Both the position numbers and the translations under genes were made by a program. A stretch of DNA of 64,000 nucleotides from contig OW568870.1 of the NCBI GenBank assembly GCA_938743325.2, positions 620,001 to 684,000 of the forward strand, written 5' to 3'. The stretch is from Pycnococcus provasolii. Lineage: Eukaryota; Chlorophyta; Pseudoscourfieldiophyceae; Pseudoscourfieldiales; Pycnococcaceae. The notes below the pieces were generated by a model. That model had not been told where the DNA came from. It saw only the letters and a list, made by a program, of their open reading frames with translations, and made no database searches. Positions 49,430 through 58,055 of this stretch are shown in pieces (the stretch's first letter is position 1; every line of letters starts with the position of its first letter).

Positions 49430-50386
49430 ATGGCGACGTCACTGTTTGTCTCCCGCGGTTCTTCTCCTCCCCTTTCCTCAGTGGCTCAGTCTCGTGGTTC
49501 AGGGGCGTCTCGTCTCAGGTCTCGGCGTGAGTTGGCGACAGTGAGTGTGGTTCAGACAGGGCCGCTATCAGGGTCACCTTCCCGTGATTTGTTCAGCGCA
49601 CGGAAGCACAAGTCACAAACAGGAACGCGCACGAGCACGCGAACATACGCCATACCAGCATATGGACCGACTCTACTGCCCTACTACTCACGTGGCGCTT
49701 CCATTTCGTTCGACTTCGATGCGGCGCTGCTTGCGAGGTACGTCGGCGCGACAGTCTTGCAGTTTGCTCTACTTGTTGCCGCCTTGAAAGGTTTCGACGT
49801 GGTCATGAACGCGACGCCCGACGCTGCGTTAGGCGGGAAGGTTGGGACGTACGTGAAGCCTGCTCTTGCGTGGATCAGCTTCGCGTTCCTTGCTGTCAAA
49901 AGCCGCACGTTCGCCTTCGTCAACGCCGCGAGACCTGACGCTAACACGGCGATGGAAAAGAGGGTGATGAAAGAGCGCGTGCGTCCGTCGTGGCAACCAC
50001 CAGGGTTCGCATTCGGAATTATTTGGTCGACGATTGGACTGCTACGTGCAACATCGTGCCTCATGATTTACCAAACGGTGGGAACGACAATGTGCTGGCC
50101 ATTTCTTGCCATTCTGGCTCACCTTTGCATCGGCGACACATGGAATGCGGTGAACAACGCCGATGGACAGCTCGGCTTCTCCGTCCTGCTGGTGTGGTTT
50201 GGAGTGCACATCAGCGCGTGGAACGTGGTGAAAGCGTTTTACTTGACAAATCAAAGCGCAGGTTTCACAATCTTACCGATGGCGTGCTGGCTAACCATAG
50301 CACCTATTCTCGTCACGCATATTTGGCTGCTCAATCCTGCACCAAACGGCAAACGGTATCCTCTTTACCCAGTGCGGACGCACTAA
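49430..50386 (+). CDS. TspO/MBR (translocator protein)-like membrane protein, organelle-targeted
   Basis: The 318-residue protein begins with a ~75-residue Ser/Arg/Thr-rich leader (MATSLFVSRGSSPPLSS) like a transit peptide. Two extra hydrophobic segments (~95-120 and ~138-160) precede the TspO-like part (~178-310), which has WQPPGFAFGIIWSTIGLLRA, the loop WNAVNNADGQLGFSVLL, and three further helices ending HIWLLNPAP. TspO proteins bind porphyrins or sterols and regulate stress responses. The identity is moderate; other five-helix families are possible. Confidence 0.65.
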   Translation: MATSLFVSRGSSPPLSSVAQSRGSGASRLRSRRELATVSVVQTGPLSGSPSRDLFSARKHKSQTGTRTSTRTYAIPAYGPTLLPYYSRGASISFDFDAALLARYVGATVLQFALLVAALKGFDVVMNATPDAALGGKVGTYVKPALAWISFAFLAVKSRTFAFVNAARPDANTAMEKRVMKERVRPSWQPPGFAFGIIWSTIGLLRATSCLMIYQTVGTTMCWPFLAILAHLCIGDTWNAVNNADGQLGFSVLLVWFGVHISAWNVVKAFYLTNQSAGFTILPMACWLTIAPILVTHIWLLNPAPNGKRYPLYPVRTH

Positions 50387-50556
50387 AGTATCTAGTCTAA
50401 GTGCACTCGCTCAGTAATAGAACTAGGTTTACTTCAGTCCATCGGTCGCTCATTCACACGATTCACCATTCAACAGCGCGTTTGCGTGTGATATTTTCAC
50501 TTACCACAGAGTTGTTTTTTTAATATGTGTGCATGATTTACAAATTGATTGATGTA

Positions 50557-51507
50557 TCATAGAGTTGCGGCTTGCTTCTCAGCTTCTGCACGTGCTAGAT
50601 CGCGCATAGCGGCCTCGATCACTTCCACAACGTCCGCGGTTGCCGCAGACTCCACGGGAAGTCTCAAAAAGTCATCGCGCCAGTTAGGATTCAAAGAGCC
50701 ACCAGCGGGCGACATAAGCCATTGCACGAGCTTGCTATTGCCGCTCGTGGCGGCGAGGTGAAGAGCGGTGGCACCCGAAAAGGAGTGTCGCGCACACGTG
50801 TGCTCCTGCTGTGGGTTCGGCCCGTCGCTCGCGCCGTTGCGGAACAAATAGCTTGCCAATTCTAGGCTCCCGCGCGCACATGCGAGGAGGAACGGCGTCA
50901 GACCCTCGGCGTTAGGCACGTCAACGGGAGCTGACAGGCTTTCGACAAGGTACTTTGCAATACGCTCGTGTCCGTAGACGGCGGCGATGTGCAGAGGCGC
51001 CTCGCCGTACGCGTCAGGCGCAGCGGCAAATAGCTCCGCACATCGTCGCCTTCTCCACCGTCGTCGGTCGGCTGGCCGCATTCGCTGTAACTTCTTACGC
51101 TCTGGGTCCGTCAGGCTCTTTTCGAGCATGTCTGGCGACACCTCCACGTTCACCTCCTCCTCGACGTTCTTCTTCTTCTTCTTCGGAGACTTCCTGCCCT
51201 TCTTCGGAGATGGCGAACGGCGCGGGTCTCCCTCGTCGTCGTCGTCGTCGCTGTCGCCGCCCCCGTCGTCGTCATCCGCTTGACTCGCAAGGTCCGCCGC
51301 CTTGTTCGCCGCGTTGGTGATAAGTATGCGAACTCTCTCCAGGTCTCCGGTGAGAACCGCGCGTCCGACGTCGGACCTGAGCCACTCGTCGCGATCTCCG
51401 CCCTCGGCGTGCGCGTCCGCTTCTTTGGAGAAGGGCGACGAGGCTGCGAGCGTGGACACCTTGAAGGCTGCGCGCATGCGGGACTTGGCCGGTGACGAGG
51501 ACGCCAT
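50557..51507 (-). CDS. Ankyrin-repeat protein with Lys-rich linker
   Basis: The first ATG is 51507 (upstream only GTG), giving 316 residues. An N-terminal helical region (~20-75) is followed by an acidic Asp/Gly run and a basic PKKGRKSPKKKKKN stretch (~85-125), possibly a nuclear signal. Ankyrin repeats (~170-300) show GEAPLHIAAVYGHERIAKYL, GLTPFLLACARGSLELASYL and GATALHLAATSGNSKLVQWL. No enzyme domain is present. A 14 bp inverted repeat lies just upstream of the start. Confidence 0.8.
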   Translation of the reverse strand: MASSSPAKSRMRAAFKVSTLAASSPFSKEADAHAEGGDRDEWLRSDVGRAVLTGDLERVRILITNAANKAADLASQADDDDGGGDSDDDDDEGDPRRSPSPKKGRKSPKKKKKNVEEEVNVEVSPDMLEKSLTDPERKKLQRMRPADRRRWRRRRCAELFAAAPDAYGEAPLHIAAVYGHERIAKYLVESLSAPVDVPNAEGLTPFLLACARGSLELASYLFRNGASDGPNPQQEHTCARHSFSGATALHLAATSGNSKLVQWLMSPAGGSLNPNWRDDFLRLPVESAATADVVEVIEAAMRDLARAEAEKQAATL

Positions 51508-51910
51508 GTGGACCGCTGACACACGTGTGGACCCCAGTGGCCAGTCCCGTATGGCCACTGGGGTCACAACAACCCCCCGGGGGCCGCGGTGAGGCTCAAC
51601 AAGGGAAGTCTCCCTATAAAGTACATCCCGGGAGGATCGTCCCCCTCGTGTTTTTTAATGGGTTGGGTGTGACATCACATTATGGCCTGCAGTCAGTCAG
51701 TCACTCACTCACTCACGCAGTCTGGTTCTTGCTTTCACTCTGGTTCTTTGCAGGTGAGAGGAAGTTGTCAAGTTGACCCCTGAGGTGGTGGGGGAGTTGA
51801 CCCCTAAAGTGGACCTCGGTGGTGGCCTCGTCATGTCTGTCGATGCCTTGAGTGCCTTGAGTGTCAACCTTGAGTGGTCCTTCTTAGACTATATAATGCA
51901 GTGACTCGTT
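51508..51910. other. Intergenic region between ankyrin and coiled-coil genes
   Basis: Besides the inverted repeat it holds CAGT/CACT tetranucleotide runs (51690-51718), a doubled GTTGACCCCT motif (51773, 51797) and a doubled CTTGAGTG motif (51848-51878). No coding frame is supported. Confidence 0.4.
51530..51565. repeat. Perfect 14 bp inverted repeat, 8 nt spacer
   Basis: GACCCCAGTGGCCA (51530-51543) and TGGCCACTGGGGTC (51552-51565) flank GTCCCGTA. It lies 23-58 bp upstream of the ankyrin gene's ATG and could be a 5'UTR hairpin or a dimeric binding site. Confidence 0.7.
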
Positions 51911-52453
51911 CTATGCTACAGCTTGCGGCGCGTTAAGCTCCACCTTTTCGTCGTCCCACCGCTCGAGGCGGTCAGCCACACGCTCAAGTGTTTCGCGAAG
52001 CAAGTCTGAAAAGTGGCTCGCCATGGACTCCATCTTCGCCTTGAGCGCATTGACACTTCGCTCCCTCTCCGCGAGTTCATCCTTGAGCCGCTGCTCGAGC
52101 TGTTCAATCTTCTCGTCACGTTGGTTGACGGCATCTCGTAGGCGTTCGTTGTCCTTCCTGAGTTCGTCCATCTTCTCCGTGATGACTTCAATCGTCCTCG
52201 AGTGGTTTCGGGACAAGTCCGCGGTGACATCGCGCGTGATTTCCTTGGAGGATACGAGTTCCTCCTGCGTAGCCGTGAGGTCCGCCCTGAGCGCCTCCGT
52301 TTCGCGCTTTGTGAGTACGAGCGACGCGGTGGTTCGTTCGATGGTGTTAGCGGAGACGAGCGCCTCATACTCCGCCACTTTAAGTTTATCTCTGACTTCG
52401 AGTTCCGCCGGCTCGAGCGCTTTTTTCGCTTTCTTCCCACCCTTCTTGCCCAT
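51911..52453 (-). CDS. Coiled-coil protein, CCDC153/DRC12-like
   Basis: The 180-residue protein starts MGKKGGKKAKK and is almost entirely heptad-patterned helix (~15-165; LRKDNERLRDAVNQRDEKIEQ...). The basic KKGKK head and the C-terminal helix (MESMASHFSDLLRETLERV) resemble CCDC153/DRC12, a small subunit of the axonemal dynein regulatory complex. That identification is tentative because coiled coils share composition. If right, the organism has motile flagella, which fits the polycystin. Confidence 0.55.
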   Translation of the reverse strand: MGKKGGKKAKKALEPAELEVRDKLKVAEYEALVSANTIERTTASLVLTKRETEALRADLTATQEELVSSKEITRDVTADLSRNHSRTIEVITEKMDELRKDNERLRDAVNQRDEKIEQLEQRLKDELAERERSVNALKAKMESMASHFSDLLRETLERVADRLERWDDEKVELNAPQAVA

Positions 52454-52723
52454 GACAATACCTTAACTTACAATACAAGAGACTATAAATAATAAGGAAT
52501 AAGAGAAGTAAGAGCCTACCCTATTAAAAGCTCAGTCAGGACGACGACACCTGAAATAGAAAAAAACGACGAATGATTCGAACGACTTTTTATAAAAAAG
52601 AGGCGAGGCCCCTGGGGAGGGGCACACCACACCACCGCGCCGGTCAACCACCACTATGGGTGGGGCACACATTGGTAAAAACTCCTCCCAAAACCCTCAT
52701 GTAAAGAACCACTAAATTTTTAA

Positions 52724-52748
52724 CAGGGGATTTGCCTAAGAAGTAGGA
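52724..52748 (+). repeat. Left terminal inverted repeat of TTAA element
   Basis: Perfect 25 bp match to the reverse complement of 54141-54165. Similarity continues weakly for ~9 bp (TTTTTGTACG against GCGTTTGTCGG). Confidence 0.85.
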
Positions 52749-52792
52749 ATTTTTGTACGATTCTACCGAAAGGTTTAGTCGGGGTAAACGGT

Positions 52793-53041
52793 AGAGGGCC
52801 CCCTCTGAGGTGCCGAGCCGCGGGGTGGCTCGGCTGCTAGGGTTTAAGGTGGTCTCCCTCGGACCACCATTCCTGCTGCTGGTTGCGCTGTTCGCGCAAC
52901 CTTTGCAGCCACACGTGTCGAGACGCGTGGGATCACTGACGTGAGGAGTTCACAAGTGAACTACCTATCTTGTTACTCCGAGGAGATTTCTGATTTAGTT
53001 ACTACTCCGAGGAGATTTTGATTAAGTGCTTGAGGGCACTT
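52793..53041 (+). other. Hairpin-packed leader of the TTAA-element ORF
   Basis: Consecutive inverted repeats: AGAGGG/CCCTCT (52793-52806), GCCGAGCC/GGCTCGGC (52812-52834), GGTGGTC/GACCACC (52848-52868), GGTTGCGC/GCGCAACC (52881-52901), CCACACGT/ACGCGTGG with one mismatch (52909-52930), AGTTCAC/GTGAACT (52947-52962), CTCC/GGAG twice (52976-52985, 53005-53014) and AAGTGC/GCACTT (53024-53041), the last ending 4 bp before the ATG. The two CTCC/GGAG hairpins lie in a repeated TACTCCGAGGAGATTT. All arms are separated by 10-25 nt, so they could fold independently in RNA or single-stranded DNA. Confidence 0.75.
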
Positions 53042-53045
53042 GCAT

Positions 53046-53774
53046 ATGGCAGCTGTTGCACAAGAGCCACCTGAGATTGTGGCCTTGCGTTTGCAGTTGC
53101 AGATTGCGGAAGCTCAACGTGATCAAGCTGTGGCTGAGGCCCAAGGCAGAGCTGTTGCGCCTGTAGGACAACAGCCGGTGCAGCTTAACTATTTGCTTCC
53201 GAGGGATTTCGAGGAGGTCGTCTCTGCTGATCTTTTCCCTCGCGACGGTGTTGGTCGTCAAGGTGCAGTCAACCCGCTTCGCCTTGATAACGATCTTGCC
53301 ATAACCGAGTACTCTAGACGCAAGTCTAAGCACCAGGTGTGGACGTATCGGCGATCGCGTACAGCTGGTGCTTACCTCGAGCTTGTTGTATCCGCTTTGG
53401 GAGACGTCATAGCTGACGGTCAAAACTTCGAGGACGGTCTAGCCCCTCTAGCTGGCGAGGACGCAGCTGCTTGGCGAAACAGAATTAGGCCGGTGCTTGC
53501 TCAACGCTCCGCGACTCTTGACCGGACGCTTAACACTGCCACTGGGATCCTTTCGAGGCTCAACGAACTCAACGATTTCTTGTACGTGAAGGGTGCTCCT
53601 GACTACGCGATCGCGCCGGAAAAGCGTGCAGCGGTAGAGGCTCTCTTCGACGTAGAATCAGCTCAGGCACCACTGTTGTCTGACAGCGCGCAAACGTTTT
53701 CTCGAACGTTCGACTCGGACTTCGCAACTGCTATTGCGAAGGCAGCCGCCAAAAAGGCGGCTGGGACCAAGTAA
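53046..53774 (+). CDS. Unrecognised 242-residue protein of the TTAA element
   Basis: The frame starts at ATG 53046, after the last leader hairpin (upstream in frame only TTG), and ends at 53774. Residues ~8-38 are a short coiled coil (PEIVALRLQLQIAEAQRD). The middle has NYLLPRDFEEVV, YSRRKSKHQVWTYRRSRTAG and a helical segment (AYLELVVSALGDVIADGQ), and the C-terminus is Ala/Lys-rich (ATAIAKAAAKKAAGTK). No DDD/E triad, zinc finger, tyrosine-recombinase or polymerase motif is visible. The composition (acid-base balanced, helical, coil first, basic tail) would suit a small nucleic-acid-binding or self-assembling protein; that is inference only. Confidence 0.6.
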   Translation: MAAVAQEPPEIVALRLQLQIAEAQRDQAVAEAQGRAVAPVGQQPVQLNYLLPRDFEEVVSADLFPRDGVGRQGAVNPLRLDNDLAITEYSRRKSKHQVWTYRRSRTAGAYLELVVSALGDVIADGQNFEDGLAPLAGEDAAAWRNRIRPVLAQRSATLDRTLNTATGILSRLNELNDFLYVKGAPDYAIAPEKRAAVEALFDVESAQAPLLSDSAQTFSRTFDSDFATAIAKAAAKKAAGTK

Positions 53775-53786
53775 TTGCGATTGCTC

Positions 53787-53822
53787 CTGCTCCTTCGCGG
53801 GAGCAGACCCGCCCTTGGCGGG
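53787..53822 (+). other. Two hairpins directly after the TTAA-element ORF
   Basis: CTGCTCC/GGAGCAG (53787-53806) and CCCGCC/GGCGGG (53808-53822, loop CTT) lie 12-48 bp after the stop codon. They may act as an RNA 3' end or terminator. The 16 bp GTGGCTCGGCTGCTAG follows at 53829-53844. Confidence 0.6.
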
Positions 53823-54140
53823 CGTCGCGTGGCTCGGCTGCTAGCTTGAGGGTTAGGAGCTGTAAGACACGTTGGGAGCAGCTGGGTGCGAGCAGCCAGC
53901 TGTTGGAGTGGATCGAGGATAGTCGGAGAAATGCGAAGGGGAAGTTCCCCGTTATATTTCCCCGTTATAGATCAGCCGAGTGCACTCACTTCACAACGCG
54001 CTGACGGCGTTCTACAGCTCCGTTTTGAGTGTTGTTTTGTTCTAAAGTCCATTACGGGAGATGTGGAATCCAGCGCAAAAAACCGCATCTCAAGCGCACA
54101 AATAGCGCAAAAGTTAGTTTTTTGGGCTCCCGACAAACGC

Positions 54141-54165
54141 TCCTACTTCTTAGGCAAATCCCCTG
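54141..54165 (-). repeat. Right terminal inverted repeat of TTAA element
   Basis: Reverse complement of 52724-52748, followed by TTAA at 54166-54169. Confidence 0.85.
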
Positions 54166-54653
54166 TTAAGAAGAGAAACACAAAAAGGCAGTCAATTCCC
54201 CACCTCAATTCCCCCCCTAAAAGTGAAACCCCGAATAATCAGGTTAGGGTTAGGGTTATTAGGGCTAGGGTTACGGTTAGGGTTCCGGTTCTGGGTCCAG
54301 CCCCTCGTCGTCGTCGTCGTCGTCGCCTCTTCTCTTCTCTTTCCCCCCTACCTTTTCTAAAGGAATTCTGTTCGCATGTGACACATGTCCGGACATGTGT
54401 GAATGTCTGAATGAATGTCTCTCTCGAGATTGACACTTGCTCAAGGTACCTTTGACTTCATGTCTCGGCTCATTCTTCTATACGGCTTGTTCATGTGCAG
54501 TGCCTTTGCGTATCTGTGCCTCTGTGCCTTCCTCATGTGTTTTTGAGGCTCATCTCATGGGATGGTCTTACAATGCACAGGTACCTTACGTACCTGGTAA
54601 TTGGCTCAACTCCTTCCTCTTCATTAGTTTATTTTTCAACTTGTGAGTGAGCC
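54166..54653. promoter_or_regulatory. Intergenic region with TTAGGG cluster and CGT run, before the subtilisin gene
   Basis: The 488 bp hold degenerate TTAGGG units (54242-54288), a CGT trinucleotide run (54307-54327), an ACATGTCCGGACATGT palindrome (54383-54398) and no supported gene. It should contain the subtilisin promoter. Confidence 0.45.
54242..54288. repeat. Telomere-like TTAGGG cluster
   Basis: About six perfect or degenerate TTAGGG units (GGTTAGGGTTAGGGTTAT and so on) lie ~370-410 bp upstream of the subtilisin start. Confidence 0.6.
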
Positions 54654-56803
54654 ATGTCTCGGCTCTTCATGTCTCATAGGATGGCGTCGTACATAGCCGC
54701 CATTACGTCACTCATAATATGTTGCAGCTCGAGCAGCAGTCGACACATGTTTGTTGCGGCGTGGGGGACGACGGACTACACAGACGACAACGTGATGCCT
54801 GCGTGGGCACACACGCTCAACCGTCAAGTCGAGGAAAGGCGTGAACAAAACGTCGAATATAACAAGAGACGCCGACTCGACGAAACCTCCAACGGACTAC
54901 TGAACGTCGTCGAACCTGAAGACGAGGAGAAGGACGACTTCAACGTCGTGCTCAAAGTCAAACAAGGATGCGAGAGTGTGGTGAACGTCGCATTCTGCGC
55001 GTTCCTTTGGCACGCGTTGGGAGATGTCGAGTGTCAGGCAAGGCGGGACGCCGACGACACGGACGCGCCGGTTGACCGTATCGGCTTCTTCCAGGTGAAG
55101 CACGCTTCCGCAGTTGACGTGCTCGTTCAGGCGGCGCAATTCGCGGAGTCGGTGGATGCTGAGGGTGAGGCTATGCTCGGCAACGAGAACACCAAACCAC
55201 CGTGCAACACCGACGAAATCTTCGAAATCGTGGAGGTGGATAACCCGTTCGCTATTACCATCGACGAACATCACCACCAAGTTCACACAGCTATCGTCGA
55301 AGATGTGGGGTACGAGAGTAGCAGCCACACACGCGGCAACACATCCGTTGGCATCGAATCGAGCTCTGCTGACATCTCGAGCGAATCCCCGTGCATGGAA
55401 ACGAACGAAATCCAGTGCATTGGCGAGTCTGACAACTGGGGACTCGACCGTATCGACCAATCTCAGCTACCTCTGGATGGGATATACAACCCTAGTCACA
55501 ACGGCACGAACGTTCACGTGTTCGTCGTCGATACCGGTGGCAACATGGAGTACGAGGGATTCGCAGGAATTCTAGGCGAGTCGCGCAATTTTGTCAACGA
55601 CGGGCAGCCCCCCACGGATGTGCAAGGGCATGGCACGCACTGCGCTGGCATCGCCGCAAGCCAAAAGTACGGCGTGGCAAAGGACGTCGTGCTGCACGTT
55701 GTGAAGTCGCTGCGCGACGATGGCGGCGGGTCGCTGAGTGATGTGATCGAGGGCTTCAGCTGGGCCGTGTCGATGTGCGAGCAGAACAATTGGCAGTGCG
55801 TGGTGAGCTCGAGCTTAGGCGGCACGAAGAGCGCCGCGCTCAATCAGGCGGCGGCGGATGTCGTCAGCGCGGGCATTGTGATGACGGCATCGGCAGGAAA
55901 CACGTACCACGGCGATGCGTGCGAACGATCGCCGTGCACGGGCACAGGCGTGATCTGCGTTGGCGCGAGTGGACCGAACGACGCCATCACGGATTTCAGC
56001 AGCGGCGGCCAATGCGTGACAATTTTCGCCCCGGGCCAGTCGATCAGGTCTGCGTACGTTGGTCACAGCCGCGCGTTCGCGGTGATGTCTGGTACGTCGA
56101 TGGCGACGCCGCACGTCGCGGGTGCGGCTGCACTTGTGCTGCAGGCCAATCCAGGCGCGACGCCAGCACAGGTGAAGGAGGCTCTGCTCTCGGCAGCGGT
56201 GAACAAGCAGGTTGACGGTGCGACGCCGTACGCAGCTGGTAGCCCGCGTGCATTGCTGCAGGTACCAGTGGAGGGAGAGGCTGCTGCACCGCCGCCACCA
56301 CCGCTGGCGCCGGTGGATTGTGTGGTGAGCGCATGGAGTGCATGGAGTGCGTGTTCTGCGCCCTGTGGCAGCAGCGTACCGAGTGTTCGTAAGAGGTCTG
56401 TGCTGGTGCCAGCGGCGAATGGCGGAACGGCTTGCCCGATCGAATTAGAGCAATTTAATTTTAACTGCATGGATGCATGTGCTTCGCCGCCACCGGAACC
56501 GGAACAGCCAAAGCAGACCACCACCACTACCACCATCAACTGGAAAGGTATGCGACGTTTGGCCATGGGTGCAGCTGCCTTGTTTTTTGTATTTGTGTGG
56601 TGAGTTTTATTTGCGTTGGTGCGTTGAAAGGTACGGACTTTTTTTTCTCACACGTTTTTTCCCCCCATTTTCTCACAGAAACTGACGGCACACCAGTACC
56701 AGTACCAGATATTCGTGGATACCTTACCGTGCTGGTAAGGCACGTGTTGACCAATCCTGCAAATGCAGAAGAGGCTGAATTGAAAAAATTGCTGGGAGCA
56801 TGA
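54654..56803 (+). CDS. Secreted subtilisin-like serine protease with thrombospondin type-1 domain
   Basis: A hydrophobic N-terminus (MASYIAAITSLIICCSSS) suggests a signal peptide. A ~260-residue acidic, His-rich proregion follows. The S8 catalytic domain has Asp in VFVVDTGG (~292), His in GHGTHCAG (~326), the SAGN oxyanion region, and Ser in SGTSMATPHVAG (~481); it is proteinase K-like. After a poly-Pro linker, residues ~555-610 are a TSP1 repeat (WSAWSACSAPCG). Without splicing the frame ends at 56603 with a membrane-like tail (LAMGAAALFFVFVW). A GTATGC donor at 56548 and CAG acceptor at 56676-56678 (131 bp) join in frame to a helical tail ending at 56803 (about 672 residues). I favour splicing, but both ends may occur. 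Confidence 0.8.
56548..56678 (+). other. Probable intron at the 3' end of the subtilisin gene
   Basis: GTATGC...TTTTCTCACAG, 131 bp, phase 1. It joins codon G|AA in frame to a coherent 41-residue tail (TDGTPVPVPDIRGYLTVLV...). Retention gives a shorter tail with a hydrophobic end. Confidence 0.5.
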
Positions 56804-56887
56804 ATAAGTAATGGGTGGGTAACAGAAATACCTTTTACATATAACGTGTTGTCGTCGTCGTCGTCGTCGTCGTTCATGGTCGTGCTA

Positions 56888-57856
56888 TCATGCATTATCC
56901 TTAAGTCTCCTTAAAGCTGCAAATACATTCACAGGATCACTCACCTCCTCTCCCACACTTTTTGACACGCTGTCAGCGATCTCTTTCTCGGAAGCTCGTA
57001 GAAAAATGTTCAGCTCCCTTTCACTTTCGATGGTAGTGGGCAGCGTGGGCATTCCTGCGCTCCGCAGCACTCGTAGTTGGTTCGCACGTGCACGCAAACC
57101 TGCATTCTTGGGATCGATGGCTCTCGCAAAGTCAGCGTTAGCGACGGAGTACTCGTGCCCGGCATACACGCGTGTTTTCGGCGGAAGCGCAGCAAGGCGA
57201 GCAAGGCTTTCGTGCATTTGCTCTGCAGTTCCCTCGAACAGCCGTCCACAACCTAGCACGAAGAGTGCGTCACCCGTGAAGACGATACCGGCGTCTGCAA
57301 TGTGGAAGGCGACGTGGTGCCTTGTGTGCCCTCCCGTATCGATCACCTCGGCTTGCAAGTCACCCAGCGCAAACGTTGAGCTCGGCGACACGGCAACATC
57401 AGCAGAAACGGGCATGCGGTCTCGGTCCGCCTCGCAGTACACAACCTTCACGTTCGGGTGAGCCTCCTTAATCCGTGTGACGCCTCCAACGTGATCGTCG
57501 TGGTGATGCGTGAGAAGCACGTACTCGGGCGCCACTCCAAGACGCGCCAATTCGCGCTCCACAGGTACAGCCTCACCAGGGTCCACGACAGTGACTGGAA
57601 CGCCGCCGCCGTGCATGACGTATGCGTAGTTGTCTTTTAGGCAAGGAACGACGCTCACCTGCGCGGATGAGGCGGCGGCGGCGGCGGCGGCCGACGAGTA
57701 CCACCGCTGCTGCACCACGTTCGAGCAAGCTGGCCACGGTGGCGCATGCACATTCATCGACGTAAACAAGGTTTGAAAACAAGGTCGCCGCCACGTGGTG
57801 CTTGCGTGAGCAGCATGGGAGAGCAGCATGCTTGCTAGTCGACTCGCGGCAGCCAT
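56888..57856 (-). CDS. Glyoxalase II (hydroxyacylglutathione hydrolase), probably mitochondrial
   Basis: The Met at 57856 starts MAAASRLASMLLSHAAHAST, a good mitochondrial presequence; the ATG at 58096 would overlap the neighbouring phosphodiesterase gene and add a Pro-rich stretch, so it is less likely. The 322-residue protein has the metallo-beta-lactamase fold with LLTHHHDDHVGGV (the THxHxDH metal site), GGHTRHHVAFHI, FTGDALFVLGCGRLFEGT, the GHEYSVAN His and the C-terminal helical domain typical of GLO2. It hydrolyses S-D-lactoylglutathione to lactate and glutathione, detoxifying methylglyoxal. Convergent with the subtilisin gene; tandem with the PDE gene (200 bp apart). Confidence 0.9.
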   Translation of the reverse strand: MAAASRLASMLLSHAAHASTTWRRPCFQTLFTSMNVHAPPWPACSNVVQQRWYSSAAAAAAASSAQVSVVPCLKDNYAYVMHGGGVPVTVVDPGEAVPVERELARLGVAPEYVLLTHHHDDHVGGVTRIKEAHPNVKVVYCEADRDRMPVSADVAVSPSSTFALGDLQAEVIDTGGHTRHHVAFHIADAGIVFTGDALFVLGCGRLFEGTAEQMHESLARLAALPPKTRVYAGHEYSVANADFARAIDPKNAGLRARANQLRVLRSAGMPTLPTTIESERELNIFLRASEKEIADSVSKSVGEEVSDPVNVFAALRRLKDNA

Positions 57857-58055
57857 GCTGATCAAGGGGGATGGCGGGACCGGGGGGCTCAGGGAGGGAC
57901 CAAGGTTGGACTGGGGGGGGGGGGGGGGGGGAGATATTTTTTGGCTGAACCCCGGAACCCGGGGTATGGGAGATCTCAGTCGTCGAGGATTGGTTGAAAA
58001 ATATAAGATGATGGCTGCTAATAGTGTTGTTGTTGCGACAGACAGTACGACAAAA

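Larger units (their letters stand above)
52724..54165. mobile_element. TTAA-flanked element with 25 bp terminal inverted repeats
   Basis: CAGGGGATTTGCCTAAGAAGTAGGA at the left end (52724-52748) is perfectly inverted at the right end (54141-54165). Both ends abut TTAA (52720-52723 and 54166-54169), the target duplication typical of the piggyBac superfamily. The 1,442 bp between hold a leader of about nine hairpins (52793-53041), one 243-codon ORF (53046-53774), two more hairpins (53787-53822) and a 16 bp direct repeat flanking the ORF. No transposase is recognised in the ORF, so it may be non-autonomous or of an undescribed type. Identical TIRs suggest recent activity. Confidence 0.75.

Noticed and set aside
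53886-54410. Plus-strand frame running from the element's right part into flanking DNA
   Set aside because: It crosses the right TIR and the TTAGGG cluster and shows no protein-like features.
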